From Phycisphaerales bacterium (GTDB lineage Bacteria > Planctomycetota > Phycisphaerae > Phycisphaerales > UBA1924), in the NCBI GenBank assembly GCA_040217175.1, contig JAVJNT010000002.1:558001-622000 (forward strand): a stretch of DNA of 64,000 nucleotides, in the 5' to 3' direction. Shown piece by piece: positions 17,573-25,798 of the stretch. Each line of letters begins with the position of its first letter. The stretch's first letter is position 1. The translations under genes and the position numbers were made by a program. The notes below the pieces were generated by a model, which searched no databases, was not told the origin of the DNA, and saw only the letters and a list, made by a program, of their open reading frames with translations.

Positions 17573-18715
17573 ATGCGCACGAGCATCGCAACGGTCATCA
17601 GCGTCGGATTACTGGCCGCAGCCGCACAGGCTCAGGTCGAGACCAGGCTCATCGACCCGACCCTGACCGGCTCCGACGTCACGCCACTGGAGTCGCCTAC
17701 GGGGCTCGAAGGGCTGCACGTCGCCGCGTTCGACCCGGGATTCCCGGAGGGCGTTCGGCCGCGCATGTTGTTGGTGTTCGTGCCGGGCGGGGGCGCGGTG
17801 CCGACACAGTACACCCGATTCGCCCAGCACTCGGCGTCGCTCGGCCTGCATGCGCTGGGCATCGCGTACGAGAGTTGGCCGTCGATCTGGGAGATGATCC
17901 GCGGCGAGGACGACCCCGACCTGGCCGAGGCGATTCGGCGCGAGCGCCTCTTCGGCGAGCCGCAGACCGATCTCATCGACGTCGACGAGCCCAACAGCAT
18001 CAGCGGCCGTCTCGGACGGGCGCTCTCGTACCTCGACAATGCGTTTCCCGACGAGGGCTGGGGGCAGTTTGTCGAGGGCGACGGCTCGTTGCGATGGCGT
18101 CGCATCATCGTCGCGGGACATTCGCAAGGCGCTGGGCACTCGGCCTACCTCACCAAGGAGTTCACGCTCGGCGGGTCGCTCCTGTTCGCGGGTCCGGGAG
18201 ACTTCGTGACCGGCGTTGGTCCGGCGCCCTGGCTCTTCCGGCCGAGTGAAACGCCGACCAGCCGCATGCTCGCCTTCACGCACGTCGGAGATCGAACCGC
18301 CGCGGGCTTCTTCGGCAACCAGCGCATCCTCGGGCTTGACGCCTTCGGCCCGCTCGAGAGCGTCGATCGAAAGACCGCGGGCGAACTGTCGAGCCACATG
18401 CTCACCAGCCTACTCGACATCGATCACGGCAACTACCACTCGGCCGTGGTCGTCGACGACTTCCTGCCGATCGGCGCGATGGGCGAGAACGTCTATCGGC
18501 CCGCGTGGACGTACCTGCTGGCCGAGCAGATCGCCGCATCGCTAGGCTGCCGAAGCGACGTCGACGGCGATGGAGCCCTGACGCTGTTCGACTTCCTCGA
18601 GTTCCAGAACCTGTTCGCAACCGGTGACGCAACAGCCGACTTCGACGGCGACGGCGCGTTCACGCTGTTCGACTTCCTGGCGTTCCAGAACGCCTTCAGC
18701 CTGGGCTGCTCGTAG
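17573..18715 (+). CDS. Secreted alpha/beta hydrolase with GC-type dockerin tail
   Basis: A 380-residue protein. The signal peptide is MRTSIATVISVGLLAAAAQA. The hydrolase domain has the nucleophile elbow GHSQGAGH (Ser), an oxyanion-type loop in VFVPGGGAVPTQYTRF, and a candidate catalytic His in DIDHGNYHSAV. This is the layout of predicted lipases/esterases. The tail is DVDGDGALTLFDFLEFQN ... DFDGDGAFTLFDFLAFQN ending GCS. A strong GAGGAGG lies just upstream of the ATG. The 3' end overlaps the convergent SOUL gene by 20 nt. Confidence 0.82.
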   Translation: MRTSIATVISVGLLAAAAQAQVETRLIDPTLTGSDVTPLESPTGLEGLHVAAFDPGFPEGVRPRMLLVFVPGGGAVPTQYTRFAQHSASLGLHALGIAYESWPSIWEMIRGEDDPDLAEAIRRERLFGEPQTDLIDVDEPNSISGRLGRALSYLDNAFPDEGWGQFVEGDGSLRWRRIIVAGHSQGAGHSAYLTKEFTLGGSLLFAGPGDFVTGVGPAPWLFRPSETPTSRMLAFTHVGDRTAAGFFGNQRILGLDAFGPLESVDRKTAGELSSHMLTSLLDIDHGNYHSAVVVDDFLPIGAMGENVYRPAWTYLLAEQIAASLGCRSDVDGDGALTLFDFLEFQNLFATGDATADFDGDGAFTLFDFLAFQNAFSLGCS

Positions 18716-19553
18716 CGGGCTCGGGCGGGGCGTCGGTCGCGGTCCAAGCGACGGGCAACTGAACCTCCCACCACTGGTTGCGCCGCGGCACGTCGGGGCC
18801 GTTGTAGCCCATGATGCGCGGCGAGCCGTCGGCGCTCCACCGGCCGGCTGCCTCGACGCCACCGGGCCCGACGTTGCGTTCGGCCTGGGATTCAAGCCAC
18901 TCGTAGAGCTTACCGATTTCGCGCTCGATCCGGTCGTTGCCCATCGTGCCGCGGATGCCCAGCGACAGCACCGTCACGGGCTTGGTATCGATGACGCGTA
19001 CGTTCTCTTCGGCGTCACCGACTGGTCCCAGGTCGCTTGTGCGATACAAGAACGACACGGTCATCGCGTCGTCGCCCTCGGCTCCCTGCACGCCCAAGTT
19101 CTCCGCGTCCTGGCGAGCCATGGTGGGCAGGTCGGCCTCGACCGGCGCGGTCATCGCGATGTCGCGGTTCTTGATGTGGCGAAACAGCGGGAAGAAGGCC
19201 ATGTTCATGCCGAGGCGCGGCGACGCATCGACCGTGATCTCGGCGCGGCGAACGCTCGGGTAGGACTTGATCTCCATCGCGCCCGCCGGGGTCGGCCGGG
19301 GGTAGCCCTCGGGCAGCGCCGCCGTCGTGCGCATCGGGCCGGCCACGAAGTAAGCGCTGACCTCGCCGTCCTCGAGTTCGCCCGTCCGGGTCTTGAGCTC
19401 GAACTCGGACACGCCGCCGACCTTGACCGGATCGGCAACGACCGCAACAGCGGCGCCAGCCGGTGCTTCGGCCGCATCCTGCGCGATGGCTTTTAGCGGA
19501 AGGCAAGCTGCGGCGCCGGCAAGGACCAGGATTCTCAGCGAGCAGTCGATCAT
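18696..19553 (-). CDS. SOUL-family heme-binding-like secreted protein
   Basis: A 285-residue protein with an N-terminal signal peptide ending near LPLKAIAQ. The core follows the SOUL/HBP pattern: EIKSYPSVRRAEITV, GMNMAFFPLFRHIKNRDIAM then TAPVEAD, and TVLSLGIRGTMGNDRIE with the C-terminal VQLPV. SOUL proteins bind heme or porphyrins; no invariant heme ligand can be named from sequence. AAGGAGG lies 6 nt before the ATG, one of the strongest ribosome sites in the window. Periplasmic or envelope location is inferred. Confidence 0.82.
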   Translation of the reverse strand: MIDCSLRILVLAGAAACLPLKAIAQDAAEAPAGAAVAVVADPVKVGGVSEFELKTRTGELEDGEVSAYFVAGPMRTTAALPEGYPRPTPAGAMEIKSYPSVRRAEITVDASPRLGMNMAFFPLFRHIKNRDIAMTAPVEADLPTMARQDAENLGVQGAEGDDAMTVSFLYRTSDLGPVGDAEENVRVIDTKPVTVLSLGIRGTMGNDRIEREIGKLYEWLESQAERNVGPGGVEAAGRWSADGSPRIMGYNGPDVPRRNQWWEVQLPVAWTATDAPPEPATSSPG

Positions 19554-19655
19554 CGGAGACCTCCTTCGACCCGGGATGGTCGAACGGTTCCGATGCGCCG
19601 GTCGGCACGAGCAGGCTCACTCGTGCGTAATCCCGTACGCGACCGCTGGGCAGCC

Positions 19656-21635
19656 CTAGCGCGAGGCGTGCACGACGCTCTGCGCCTGCTCTTTCGCGCA
19701 AGAGCCCAGCAGCGCACGCACCTGCTTCTCGATTCCGGCTGCGTCGAGGCCAACCTCGGCAAGCTGGGCCTTTCGCCCGTCCTGCTTGATCCAGCGATCG
19801 GGCAGGCCGAGGCGGCGAATGATGGCGCCGCGCAGCCCCATCTCCTCGATCGCCTCGAGCACGGCGCTGCCGAACCCACCCTGGAGCGTGTGCTCTTCGA
19901 CGGTCATGATGGGCACGCCTGCCTCGACGAGCTCGCGGAGGAGCGAGCGATCGACGGGCTTGGCAAAGCGGGCGTCGTAGACGGCAATGCTACGGTCGGG
20001 CGAGAGCGACTCGGCGACCTCGACGCACGCGAGCGCGGGGACGCCGAAGGCGAGGATGGCCGCGTCGGGCTTGTCAACGCCTTCGGTGAGCAACCGTGCC
20101 TTGCCGAGCTCGAATGCGGGGCACGAGCCCGCGAATCGATCGGACACGTCGTCCCGCGGGTAGCGGACGCTCGAGAGGCCTCGGTCGTAGTCGCGCATGA
20201 ACTCGAGGCTCGCACGCAGGCTCGGCTCGTCGATGGCGGCCATGATCGCCGCGTCGGGCAGCGTGCGCAGGAGCGAGACGTCGGCGAAGCCGTGGTGCAC
20301 GGCGCCGTCGCCGCCGACCAGGCCCGCGCGATCGAGGCACAGCCGCACCGGTAGCCCCTGGAGCGCCGCCTCCTGGAAGGCCTGGTCGTAGGCCCGCTGC
20401 AGGAACGTGCTGTACACCGCGAAGAAGGGCTTGGAGCCCGTCTTTGCGAGCCCGGCCATCATGTCGAGCGCGTGGCTCTCGCAGATGCCCGTGTCCCACA
20501 CGCGATCGGAGTACTTTTCCATCGCCTCGGTCACGCCCGTGCCATCGGGCATCGCGGCCGTGCACGCCACGACCGCCTCGTCGCGTTCCATGAGGTCGAC
20601 GAGCGCGTCGCCGAACGCGCTGGTAAAGCTGCGCCCGCCACCCTTGACGACGACGCGGCAGCCCTCGGACTGCAATTGGGCGCCATCTTGGGCTGCGAAC
20701 GGCTTCGGCGAGTGGAAGGTCCGTGCATCGCCTTCTGCAAAAGCGAAGCCCTTGCCCTTGACGGTCTTGACGTGCAGGACGCACGGCCGGTCGAGGTCTT
20801 TCACGGCCTCGAGGAACTCGATCAGCGTGGGCAGGTGGTGTCCGTCGATGGGCCCCACGGTGAGCAAACCAAAGTGCTCGAACCAGGTGTTCTCGGGTGC
20901 GCCGTCGCCGACCATGGCCTTGGCGGCCTCGCCCATGCGGTGGTACGCGTCACGCAGCGCCTCGCCGCCCGGGATGCCCTTGAGCAGTTCCTTGCCCGTT
21001 CGCTTGAGGCCGGTGTACGTGTGGCTGACGCGGACGCGGTCGAAGTGCTGGGCGAGCGCGCCCTGCGGGCCGGCGATGGACATGCCGTTGTCGTTCAGGA
21101 CGACGAGCATCTGCCGCTTGAGCGTGCCGGCGTTGTTCAGCCCCTCCATCGCCACGCCGTTGACGATCGACGAGTCACCGATGATCGTGACGACGCGGCG
21201 TCCGTCCTTGCGGGCCTTGGAGTCGTACGCCTCGCCGTTGAGCGCGTCGCCGCGGGCCATGCCGACGGCCGTCGAGATGCCCGTGCCGGCGTGGCCGACG
21301 CGGAAGAGGTCGTACTTGCTTTCGTCTGGTTCGGGGAAGCCGGCCATGCCCTCGCGCGTGCGGAGCTTGCTCAGCAGCGGCAGGCGGCCGGTCAGCAGCT
21401 TGTGGGGGTAGCACTGGTGGCCCACGTCGAACAGCAGCCGATCCCAGCCGAAGTCGAACACGCGATGCATGGCGATGGTCAGCTCGACCACGCCCAGGTT
21501 GGGGGCCAGGTGGCCGCCGGTCCGCGAGACCTGGTCGCAGATGGCCGCCCGGATCTCGCCGGCGAGCTGCTCGAGCTGGTCGATGGACATGGAGCGGAGT
21601 TGCTCGGGCCCGGTCAGCGTGTCCAGCAGTGCCAT
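19656..21635 (-). CDS. dxs: 1-deoxy-D-xylulose-5-phosphate synthase
   Basis: First enzyme of the MEP isoprenoid pathway (pyruvate + glyceraldehyde-3-phosphate to DXP, thiamine-PP dependent). It has 659 residues. Visible are GGHLAPNLGVVELTIAMH, FDVGHQCYPHKLLTGR, the pyrimidine-binding LDRAGLVGGDGAVHHGFAD, and the C-terminal TVEEHTLQGGFGSAVLE. The thiamine-PP motif begins GDSSIVNG in place of the usual GDG, but the metal Asp and the later LNDNGMSI Asn are kept. GGAGG precedes ATG 21635. It lies 138 nt downstream of ispA in the same direction, with its own predicted promoter and a palindrome in between. Confidence 0.95.
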   Translation of the reverse strand: MALLDTLTGPEQLRSMSIDQLEQLAGEIRAAICDQVSRTGGHLAPNLGVVELTIAMHRVFDFGWDRLLFDVGHQCYPHKLLTGRLPLLSKLRTREGMAGFPEPDESKYDLFRVGHAGTGISTAVGMARGDALNGEAYDSKARKDGRRVVTIIGDSSIVNGVAMEGLNNAGTLKRQMLVVLNDNGMSIAGPQGALAQHFDRVRVSHTYTGLKRTGKELLKGIPGGEALRDAYHRMGEAAKAMVGDGAPENTWFEHFGLLTVGPIDGHHLPTLIEFLEAVKDLDRPCVLHVKTVKGKGFAFAEGDARTFHSPKPFAAQDGAQLQSEGCRVVVKGGGRSFTSAFGDALVDLMERDEAVVACTAAMPDGTGVTEAMEKYSDRVWDTGICESHALDMMAGLAKTGSKPFFAVYSTFLQRAYDQAFQEAALQGLPVRLCLDRAGLVGGDGAVHHGFADVSLLRTLPDAAIMAAIDEPSLRASLEFMRDYDRGLSSVRYPRDDVSDRFAGSCPAFELGKARLLTEGVDKPDAAILAFGVPALACVEVAESLSPDRSIAVYDARFAKPVDRSLLRELVEAGVPIMTVEEHTLQGGFGSAVLEAIEEMGLRGAIIRRLGLPDRWIKQDGRKAQLAEVGLDAAGIEKQVRALLGSCAKEQAQSVVHASR

Positions 21636-21686
21636 CCAACCCTCCAAGTCCCGGCACGAGGCCGATCGATCCGTCCCCAACCCTAT

Positions 21687-21715
21687 TTCTTAGGCGAAAT
21701 CCCGGCTATTTTCAA
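21687..21715 (-). promoter_or_regulatory. Predicted dxs promoter
   Basis: On the minus strand TTGAAA (21715-21710), a 17-bp spacer and TAAGAA (21692-21687). The transcript would carry a leader of about 45 nt before dxs. Confidence 0.5.
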
Positions 21716-21740
21716 TGATTCTTGAAAATATCGGGATTTC
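21696..21740. repeat. Large imperfect palindrome over the dxs promoter
   Basis: GAAATCCCG-(GCT)-ATTTTCAA, a 6-nt centre, then TTGAAAAT-(AT)-CGGGATTTC: 17 paired bases per arm with one small asymmetry. It is AT-rich in a GC-rich setting and includes the -35 box of the predicted dxs promoter. It could be an operator, or a terminator after ispA, but no T-run follows on either strand. Confidence 0.75.
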
Positions 21741-21772
21741 CCTTGGACTCGCTGGCCCTGCAATCATCGACC

Positions 21773-22699
21773 TCATCGCGTCCGGCTGGCCAAGACGCGG
21801 GCTACGTCCGAGAGATCGCGACCGCGGCCGCCCAGCGGTCCGAGGGCGACGAGGCTTGCTTCCAGAAGGTTCGCGACTTCGGCTCGTGATGCCTCGACCC
21901 CCACGACGCCGGGGAAGGTCAGCTTCCCGGCGTCTGCATCCTTACCCGTCCGCTTGCCCGCCTGTTCGGTCGACTGCTCGACGTCGATGAGATCGTCGAC
22001 GACCTGGAACATCAGCCCCACCGCTTCAGCGTACTTGGTCACGGCGTCGATCGCGGCCCGATCGGCGCCAGCACTGATGGCGCCCATGCGGCAGGCGGCG
22101 CGCATGAGCGCGCCGGTCTTCCAGCGGTGGATCAGCCCCAGCCGCGATTCATCGTCCGATAGACCGGCGTCGAACCCGCCCAACGAGTCGAGCGTCTGCC
22201 CATCGATCATGCGCGCGGTCGCGTCGGTCAGCTCCGCAATGAGCAACGCGCTCGTGTGGGGATCCTCGACGCGCTTGGCGAGCGTCCAGTACGCCGCATT
22301 GAGCATCGCGTCGCCCGCGAGCAGTGCTGCAGCTTCGCCGGCATGCACGTGGAGGGTCGGCCGGCCGCGGCGCAGATCGTCGTCGTCCATGCAGGGCAGG
22401 TCATCGTGCACCAGACTGAACGCGTGGACGAGCTCGACCGCTGCAGCCGCGGGCAATGCGGCCGAGTCGGCTGCTCCGGTGGCTCGCGCACACATGAGCG
22501 TGAGGGCCGGCCGGAGACGCTTCCCGCCGCCGAGTGCGGCGTAGCGGGCGGCGTCGCGCATGATCGAGCTCTGGCAGGCTTCGTCGACGACCGAGGCGAT
22601 CTCGGCCTCGACCAGCGCCGCCAGCTCGGATACGAGCGCACGGATGCGCACTTCGATCGCGTCGGTTTGGGTCGGGTTGGCCGCCGGCTCGCCGGTCAT
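21773..22699 (-). CDS. ispA: Polyprenyl diphosphate synthase (farnesyl/geranylgeranyl type)
   Basis: Condenses IPP with allylic diphosphates; the likely product is C15 or C20. It has 308 residues. The first Asp-rich motif is VHDDLPCMDDDDLRRGRPTLH (DDxxxxD with the two-residue insertion of bacterial FPP synthases) and the second is FQVVDDLIDVEQS. ALGGGKRLRPAL is the IPP-binding GGKR region. Downstream in the same direction is dxs, making an isoprenoid pair. A TACCGT on the minus strand lies 6 nt before ATG 22699, with no Shine-Dalgarno. Confidence 0.92.
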   Translation of the reverse strand: MTGEPAANPTQTDAIEVRIRALVSELAALVEAEIASVVDEACQSSIMRDAARYAALGGGKRLRPALTLMCARATGAADSAALPAAAAVELVHAFSLVHDDLPCMDDDDLRRGRPTLHVHAGEAAALLAGDAMLNAAYWTLAKRVEDPHTSALLIAELTDATARMIDGQTLDSLGGFDAGLSDDESRLGLIHRWKTGALMRAACRMGAISAGADRAAIDAVTKYAEAVGLMFQVVDDLIDVEQSTEQAGKRTGKDADAGKLTFPGVVGVEASRAEVANLLEASLVALGPLGGRGRDLSDVARVLASRTR

Positions 22700-22705
22700 G
22701 GCGCA

Positions 22706-22711
22706 ACGGTA
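22706..22711 (-). promoter_or_regulatory. Leaderless-type -10 element
   Basis: TACCGT ends 6 nt before the ispA ATG. Confidence 0.5.
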
Positions 22712-22744
22712 CCATCCAAGCCCGAGCAACGCCGGAGCGATCGA

Positions 22745-23386
22745 GTGGAAGCCCTAATCAACGGCATCAGGCAGTGGTTCGAGGTCGGCGGCTGGGTCAT
22801 GGCGCCGCTGGCCCTCGTCAGCGTGGTCGGCCTGGCGATCGTCTTCGAGCGCGTGCTCTTCTGGGTCCGGCTGACGGGGCCAGCGGTCCGCGGCAGGACG
22901 AGTTCGCTCTCGGCAAAGCTCCGCCGAGGAGACTTTGCCGGCGTGGTGAAGGCCACCGCCGAGCGTCGCGACCCTTACTCGCGGCTGGCGCGGGAGCTCT
23001 CCCAGGACGCCGCCGGCCCCATCGGCGAGGCCCAGGCCCGCGAGGCCATCGAGGCCCAGCGGTACGCCGTCGAGCGATTCCAGGGTGCGCTGAGCATCAT
23101 CATCACCGCCGCGCCCATGCTGGGCATCCTCGGTACCGTGACGGGGATCATCACGAGCTTCGCGGCCATCGGCGAGGCGGGCGACGGCGACCCGAGGCTC
23201 GTCGCCGGCGGCATCGCCCAGGCGCTCTACACCACGGCCTTCGGGCTCGCGATCGCCGTGGCGGCTCTCTTTCCGTACGTCGCCTTCAAGGGCCTGGCCG
23301 ACCGGGCCCTGACGCGGCTCGAGTTGCTCGCGGCGTCGGCGATGGAGGGCTCGAGCTCGCTCAAAGGCCCGCCATCTGGCGGATGA
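22745..23386 (+). CDS. MotA/TolQ/ExbB-family proton channel subunit
   Basis: A 213-residue inner-membrane protein with three helices: about 15-40, 115-140 and 160-185. It carries the ExbB/TolQ signature around AAPMLGILGTVTGIITSFAA and GIAQALYTTAFGLAIAVAAL, which line the ion path. Such subunits energise outer-membrane transport or cell-envelope constriction. They normally need an ExbD/TolR partner; none is adjacent. Start is GTG 22745 with GGAG about 9 nt upstream; an upstream reading is antisense to ispA. It overlaps the convergent EVE gene by 26 nt. Confidence 0.85.
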   Translation: MEALINGIRQWFEVGGWVMAPLALVSVVGLAIVFERVLFWVRLTGPAVRGRTSSLSAKLRRGDFAGVVKATAERRDPYSRLARELSQDAAGPIGEAQAREAIEAQRYAVERFQGALSIIITAAPMLGILGTVTGIITSFAAIGEAGDGDPRLVAGGIAQALYTTAFGLAIAVAALFPYVAFKGLADRALTRLELLAASAMEGSSSLKGPPSGG

Positions 23387-23786
23387 TCTTCTCGAGCTTT
23401 GCCGGCACGGGCATGACGCTCAAGCGCGACTGTCGGACGAGGTCGAAGTCCTGGAAGCGCTCGTCGGCCTTGATGTCCTTGAGCGTCACGGGGGTCTTGG
23501 CCTTCTTGCCGACGGTCACGTCGAACAACGGCGCCTTCATCTCGCCGTTGCCGTTGAGGCCGGGCTCATCGGGGTCTTCGTAGGGATTCGTCGCGATCTT
23601 GACGACGCCGACGATGGCCTTGTCGTTGCCCGTGTGGTAGAAAAAGGCTTCATCGCCCTTCTTGACGGCGCGCATGTGCATCCGGGCGGCGTTGTTCGCC
23701 ACGCCCGTCCAGGCCGTGCGCTTGTCGCGCGTCATGTCGTCCCACGAGTAATCGCCCGGCTCGGTCTTGATCAGCCACGTCGCCAT
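23361..23786 (-). CDS. EVE-domain protein (modified-base-binding family)
   Basis: A 141-residue single EVE domain. MATWLIKTEPGDYSWDDM is the diagnostic N-terminus, followed by WTGVANNAARMHMRAVKKGD, FFYHTGNDKAIVGVVKI and VTLKDIKADERF. EVE proteins resemble YTH and ASCH/PUA folds and are proposed to bind modified cytosine in DNA or RNA; bacterial ones are often stand-alone, as here. A TATCCT on the minus strand lies 5 nt before ATG 23786. Its 3' end overlaps the ExbB-like gene. Confidence 0.92.
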   Translation of the reverse strand: MATWLIKTEPGDYSWDDMTRDKRTAWTGVANNAARMHMRAVKKGDEAFFYHTGNDKAIVGVVKIATNPYEDPDEPGLNGNGEMKAPLFDVTVGKKAKTPVTLKDIKADERFQDFDLVRQSRLSVMPVPAKLEKIIRQMAGL

Positions 23787-23791
23787 GGCCG

Positions 23792-23797
23792 AGGATA
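23792..23797 (-). promoter_or_regulatory. Leaderless-type -10 element
   Basis: TATCCT ends 5 nt before the EVE gene ATG. Confidence 0.5.
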
Positions 23798-23804
23798 GCG
23801 CACG

Positions 23805-23837
23805 AAAAACGACCGCACGCTTTGGGCATGCGGTCGT
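23805..23837 (-). terminator. Intrinsic terminator of the Cys-rich gene
   Basis: ACGACCGCA pairs with TGCGGTCGT around an 11-nt loop, followed on the minus strand by a run of five T. It also sits where the EVE promoter's -35 should be, so the two genes share this stretch. Confidence 0.75.
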
Positions 23838-23889
23838 CATCGATCATTCGGAGGCAGCGTGTCGCTGCGTACGAAACCCCGCTCGGGTC

Positions 23890-24348
23890 TTACTGGGGGG
23901 CCTTGGCCAGTTCCTTGCCGGCCTCGCACTTGCCGCAGCAGGCGTCGGCGTCGGTGCCGCAGGCGTCACCGGCGCAGGCATCGCCGCACGCGTCGGCGCA
24001 GTCAGCGGTGGCCTCGGTGGAGATCATTTCGACCTCGGCGGCCTCGCCCGAGCACGCGGTGTCGCAGTTCTTGGCCGAGTCACAACTCGCGGCCTTCTCG
24101 CCGCTGCAGGCGCTCTCGCAGCTCTCGCCGGTCGAGACGAGGGTGGCCTCGGTCTCGGCGCCTTCCATCAGGGCACAGCACGAGCCGCAGTCGCTCTCGG
24201 TGGCGACGGCCGCGGTCGTGACCTCGTTGCCGGTCACGGCGCAGGCGCCGCAGTCGCCCGACATCATGCGATACCCGGCAACGCCGAGAACGGAAAGGCC
24301 TGCGATCGTCGCGATCACGATGCTGGTGGTCGAACCGGTGCGCTTCAT
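23890..24348 (-). CDS. Cys-rich membrane-anchored protein of unknown function
   Basis: A 152-residue protein with one N-terminal membrane helix (about 9-28, TSIVIATIAGLSVLGVAGY) and an acidic, Ala/Thr/Glu-rich exterior holding 17 cysteines, many as CxxC, CC or CxxxC (SDCGSCCALM, CADACGDACAGDAC, ACCGKC). The pattern might bind metal or form disulfides; no catalytic motif is visible and I do not recognise a family. GAGGAGG precedes ATG 24348. An intrinsic terminator follows the gene. Confidence 0.65.
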   Translation of the reverse strand: MKRTGSTTSIVIATIAGLSVLGVAGYRMMSGDCGACAVTGNEVTTAAVATESDCGSCCALMEGAETEATLVSTGESCESACSGEKAASCDSAKNCDTACSGEAAEVEMISTEATADCADACGDACAGDACGTDADACCGKCEAGKELAKAPQ

Positions 24349-24670
24349 CTGCTGCCTCCTCGATGAACGCCTGGCCGCGTCGACGGGGCCGGCGAGCTGA
24401 GATGTCCATGGATCCTTGTACAAGCGTATCCACCGCGCGACCCCACGCCGCCGGCTTCGTAGAGCAACATACTCGGATCGGCTCGATTTGTTCCCGAACC
24501 TTGTCGGTATCTTCCCGAACGTATTGGCATACGGTCGATGGTGGATGGTCTGATAACCAAGCCGTGAAAGAATTCGCCCGGTCGGACCGCCACTCGGCGT
24601 TCAGACCGGCGTCCGCCGAGTCGATGTCTGCTCCGGAAACCTCGCCGAACGAGGCCCGCCGGAACAGAGC
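24349..24670. other. Divergent intergenic region between Cys-rich and coiled-coil genes
   Basis: This 322-nt stretch has no convincing gene. It contains the perfect palindrome CTTGTACAAG at 24415-24424 and a direct repeat TTCCCGAAC at 24491-24499 and 24512-24520. The repeat start points are 21 bp apart, two helical turns, so a regulator could bind both on one face. Promoters for both flanking genes should lie here, but I could not place -35/-10 pairs with confidence. Confidence 0.5.
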
Positions 24671-25789
24671 ATGCCACAGCACGAAGACAAGCCCGGCCTC
24701 GACGACGCCCCCGATCTGGGGGAGGAACGCGCCGTGGACGGAGGTCCGGACCAAGACGCCGACGTCGAGAACGTGCTGGCGTCGATCGAGCAGGAGCTCA
24801 GCGCCCTGGTCGAACGGTGCGAACAGACCACCGCCCAGCACGCCCGCGAACTGACCCAGCGTCAGGCCGAGATCGACCGCACCATCCAGATCGCCATGAA
24901 GCGGCAGGTGGAGATCGACCGGCGAACGACGGAGCTCCGGCGGCTGGCCGACGAGGTGGTGGCCGCCGAAGCCAGCTTGACCGAACGCCGGCGTGCGCTG
25001 GCCGATCGGCTCCGGCGGCGGCGTGCTCGCATGGAGGAACGCGTCACGGCAGCGGTCGACGAGCACGCCCGCCGGGCGGCCGAGGAGATCGAGGCCCGGG
25101 CCCACGAACTGGCCGAGCGCGAAAGCCAGTACTCCGAGGTCCAGTCGCGACTCGACGCCCAGTCCGACGCGGTGCAGGCCGAGCGGGCCCAGAACCAGGA
25201 AGTCCGTCGGCTGATCGAAGAGCAGGCGGCGATGACGGCCGAGCACGCCGACGCGATGGACGCACACCTGGCCAAGCGAGACCAGGCGTCGCTCGAGCTC
25301 CTTGAGCAACTGCGAGACGCGTGCGGCCTGGCCGATCGTGTTCGTGAGCTTTCCAACGAAGTCCGCGAGGGCAGGCTCGAGGTTCGCGAGAGCGCCGAGC
25401 GCGTGGAGCAGGCCGAGAGAGAGCAAGCCGAGGCGCGGTCATCGCTCGATGCCGCCCGGGCCCGCATCGCCCAGCTCGAACAGCGCATCGAGGAGCTGAG
25501 CCGAGACAACCTGCTCCACGAGCAGCGGGCCGCCCGCACGACCCACGAGCTGGACGCGCGGGAGTCCCGGCTGGACGAACGAGAGCGGCGGCTCAACGCG
25601 GAGGCGCTGCGGCTGGCCTGCGACCAGGCCGCCTGCGACGACAAGATCCGCGAGCTGGGTCGGGGCCTGGCCGAACACGACCGAGCGGCCCGGGCTCGGT
25701 GGCACGACCCGCGCACGCCACTCGCGGTCGGCTCGCTCCCGCTCCCGGTCAGCCCGCGGCGGCGACCCGACATCCGGCTGGTGAACTGA
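24671..25789 (+). CDS. Coiled-coil protein, soluble partner of the next gene
   Basis: A 372-residue protein made almost wholly of charged helix from about residue 35 to 345 (for example ERRRALADRLRRRRARMEER, RVRELSNEVREGRLEVRESA), with a short acidic N-terminus and a Pro/Arg-rich C-terminus. No signal peptide or membrane segment. Such runs are long coiled coils; I do not recognise the family. It is followed after 9 nt by a second coiled-coil gene with the same composition, so they probably form one complex and one operon. Confidence 0.65.
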   Translation: MPQHEDKPGLDDAPDLGEERAVDGGPDQDADVENVLASIEQELSALVERCEQTTAQHARELTQRQAEIDRTIQIAMKRQVEIDRRTTELRRLADEVVAAEASLTERRRALADRLRRRRARMEERVTAAVDEHARRAAEEIEARAHELAERESQYSEVQSRLDAQSDAVQAERAQNQEVRRLIEEQAAMTAEHADAMDAHLAKRDQASLELLEQLRDACGLADRVRELSNEVREGRLEVRESAERVEQAEREQAEARSSLDAARARIAQLEQRIEELSRDNLLHEQRAARTTHELDARESRLDERERRLNAEALRLACDQAACDDKIRELGRGLAEHDRAARARWHDPRTPLAVGSLPLPVSPRRRPDIRLVN

Positions 25790-25798
25790 GGCATCGAC

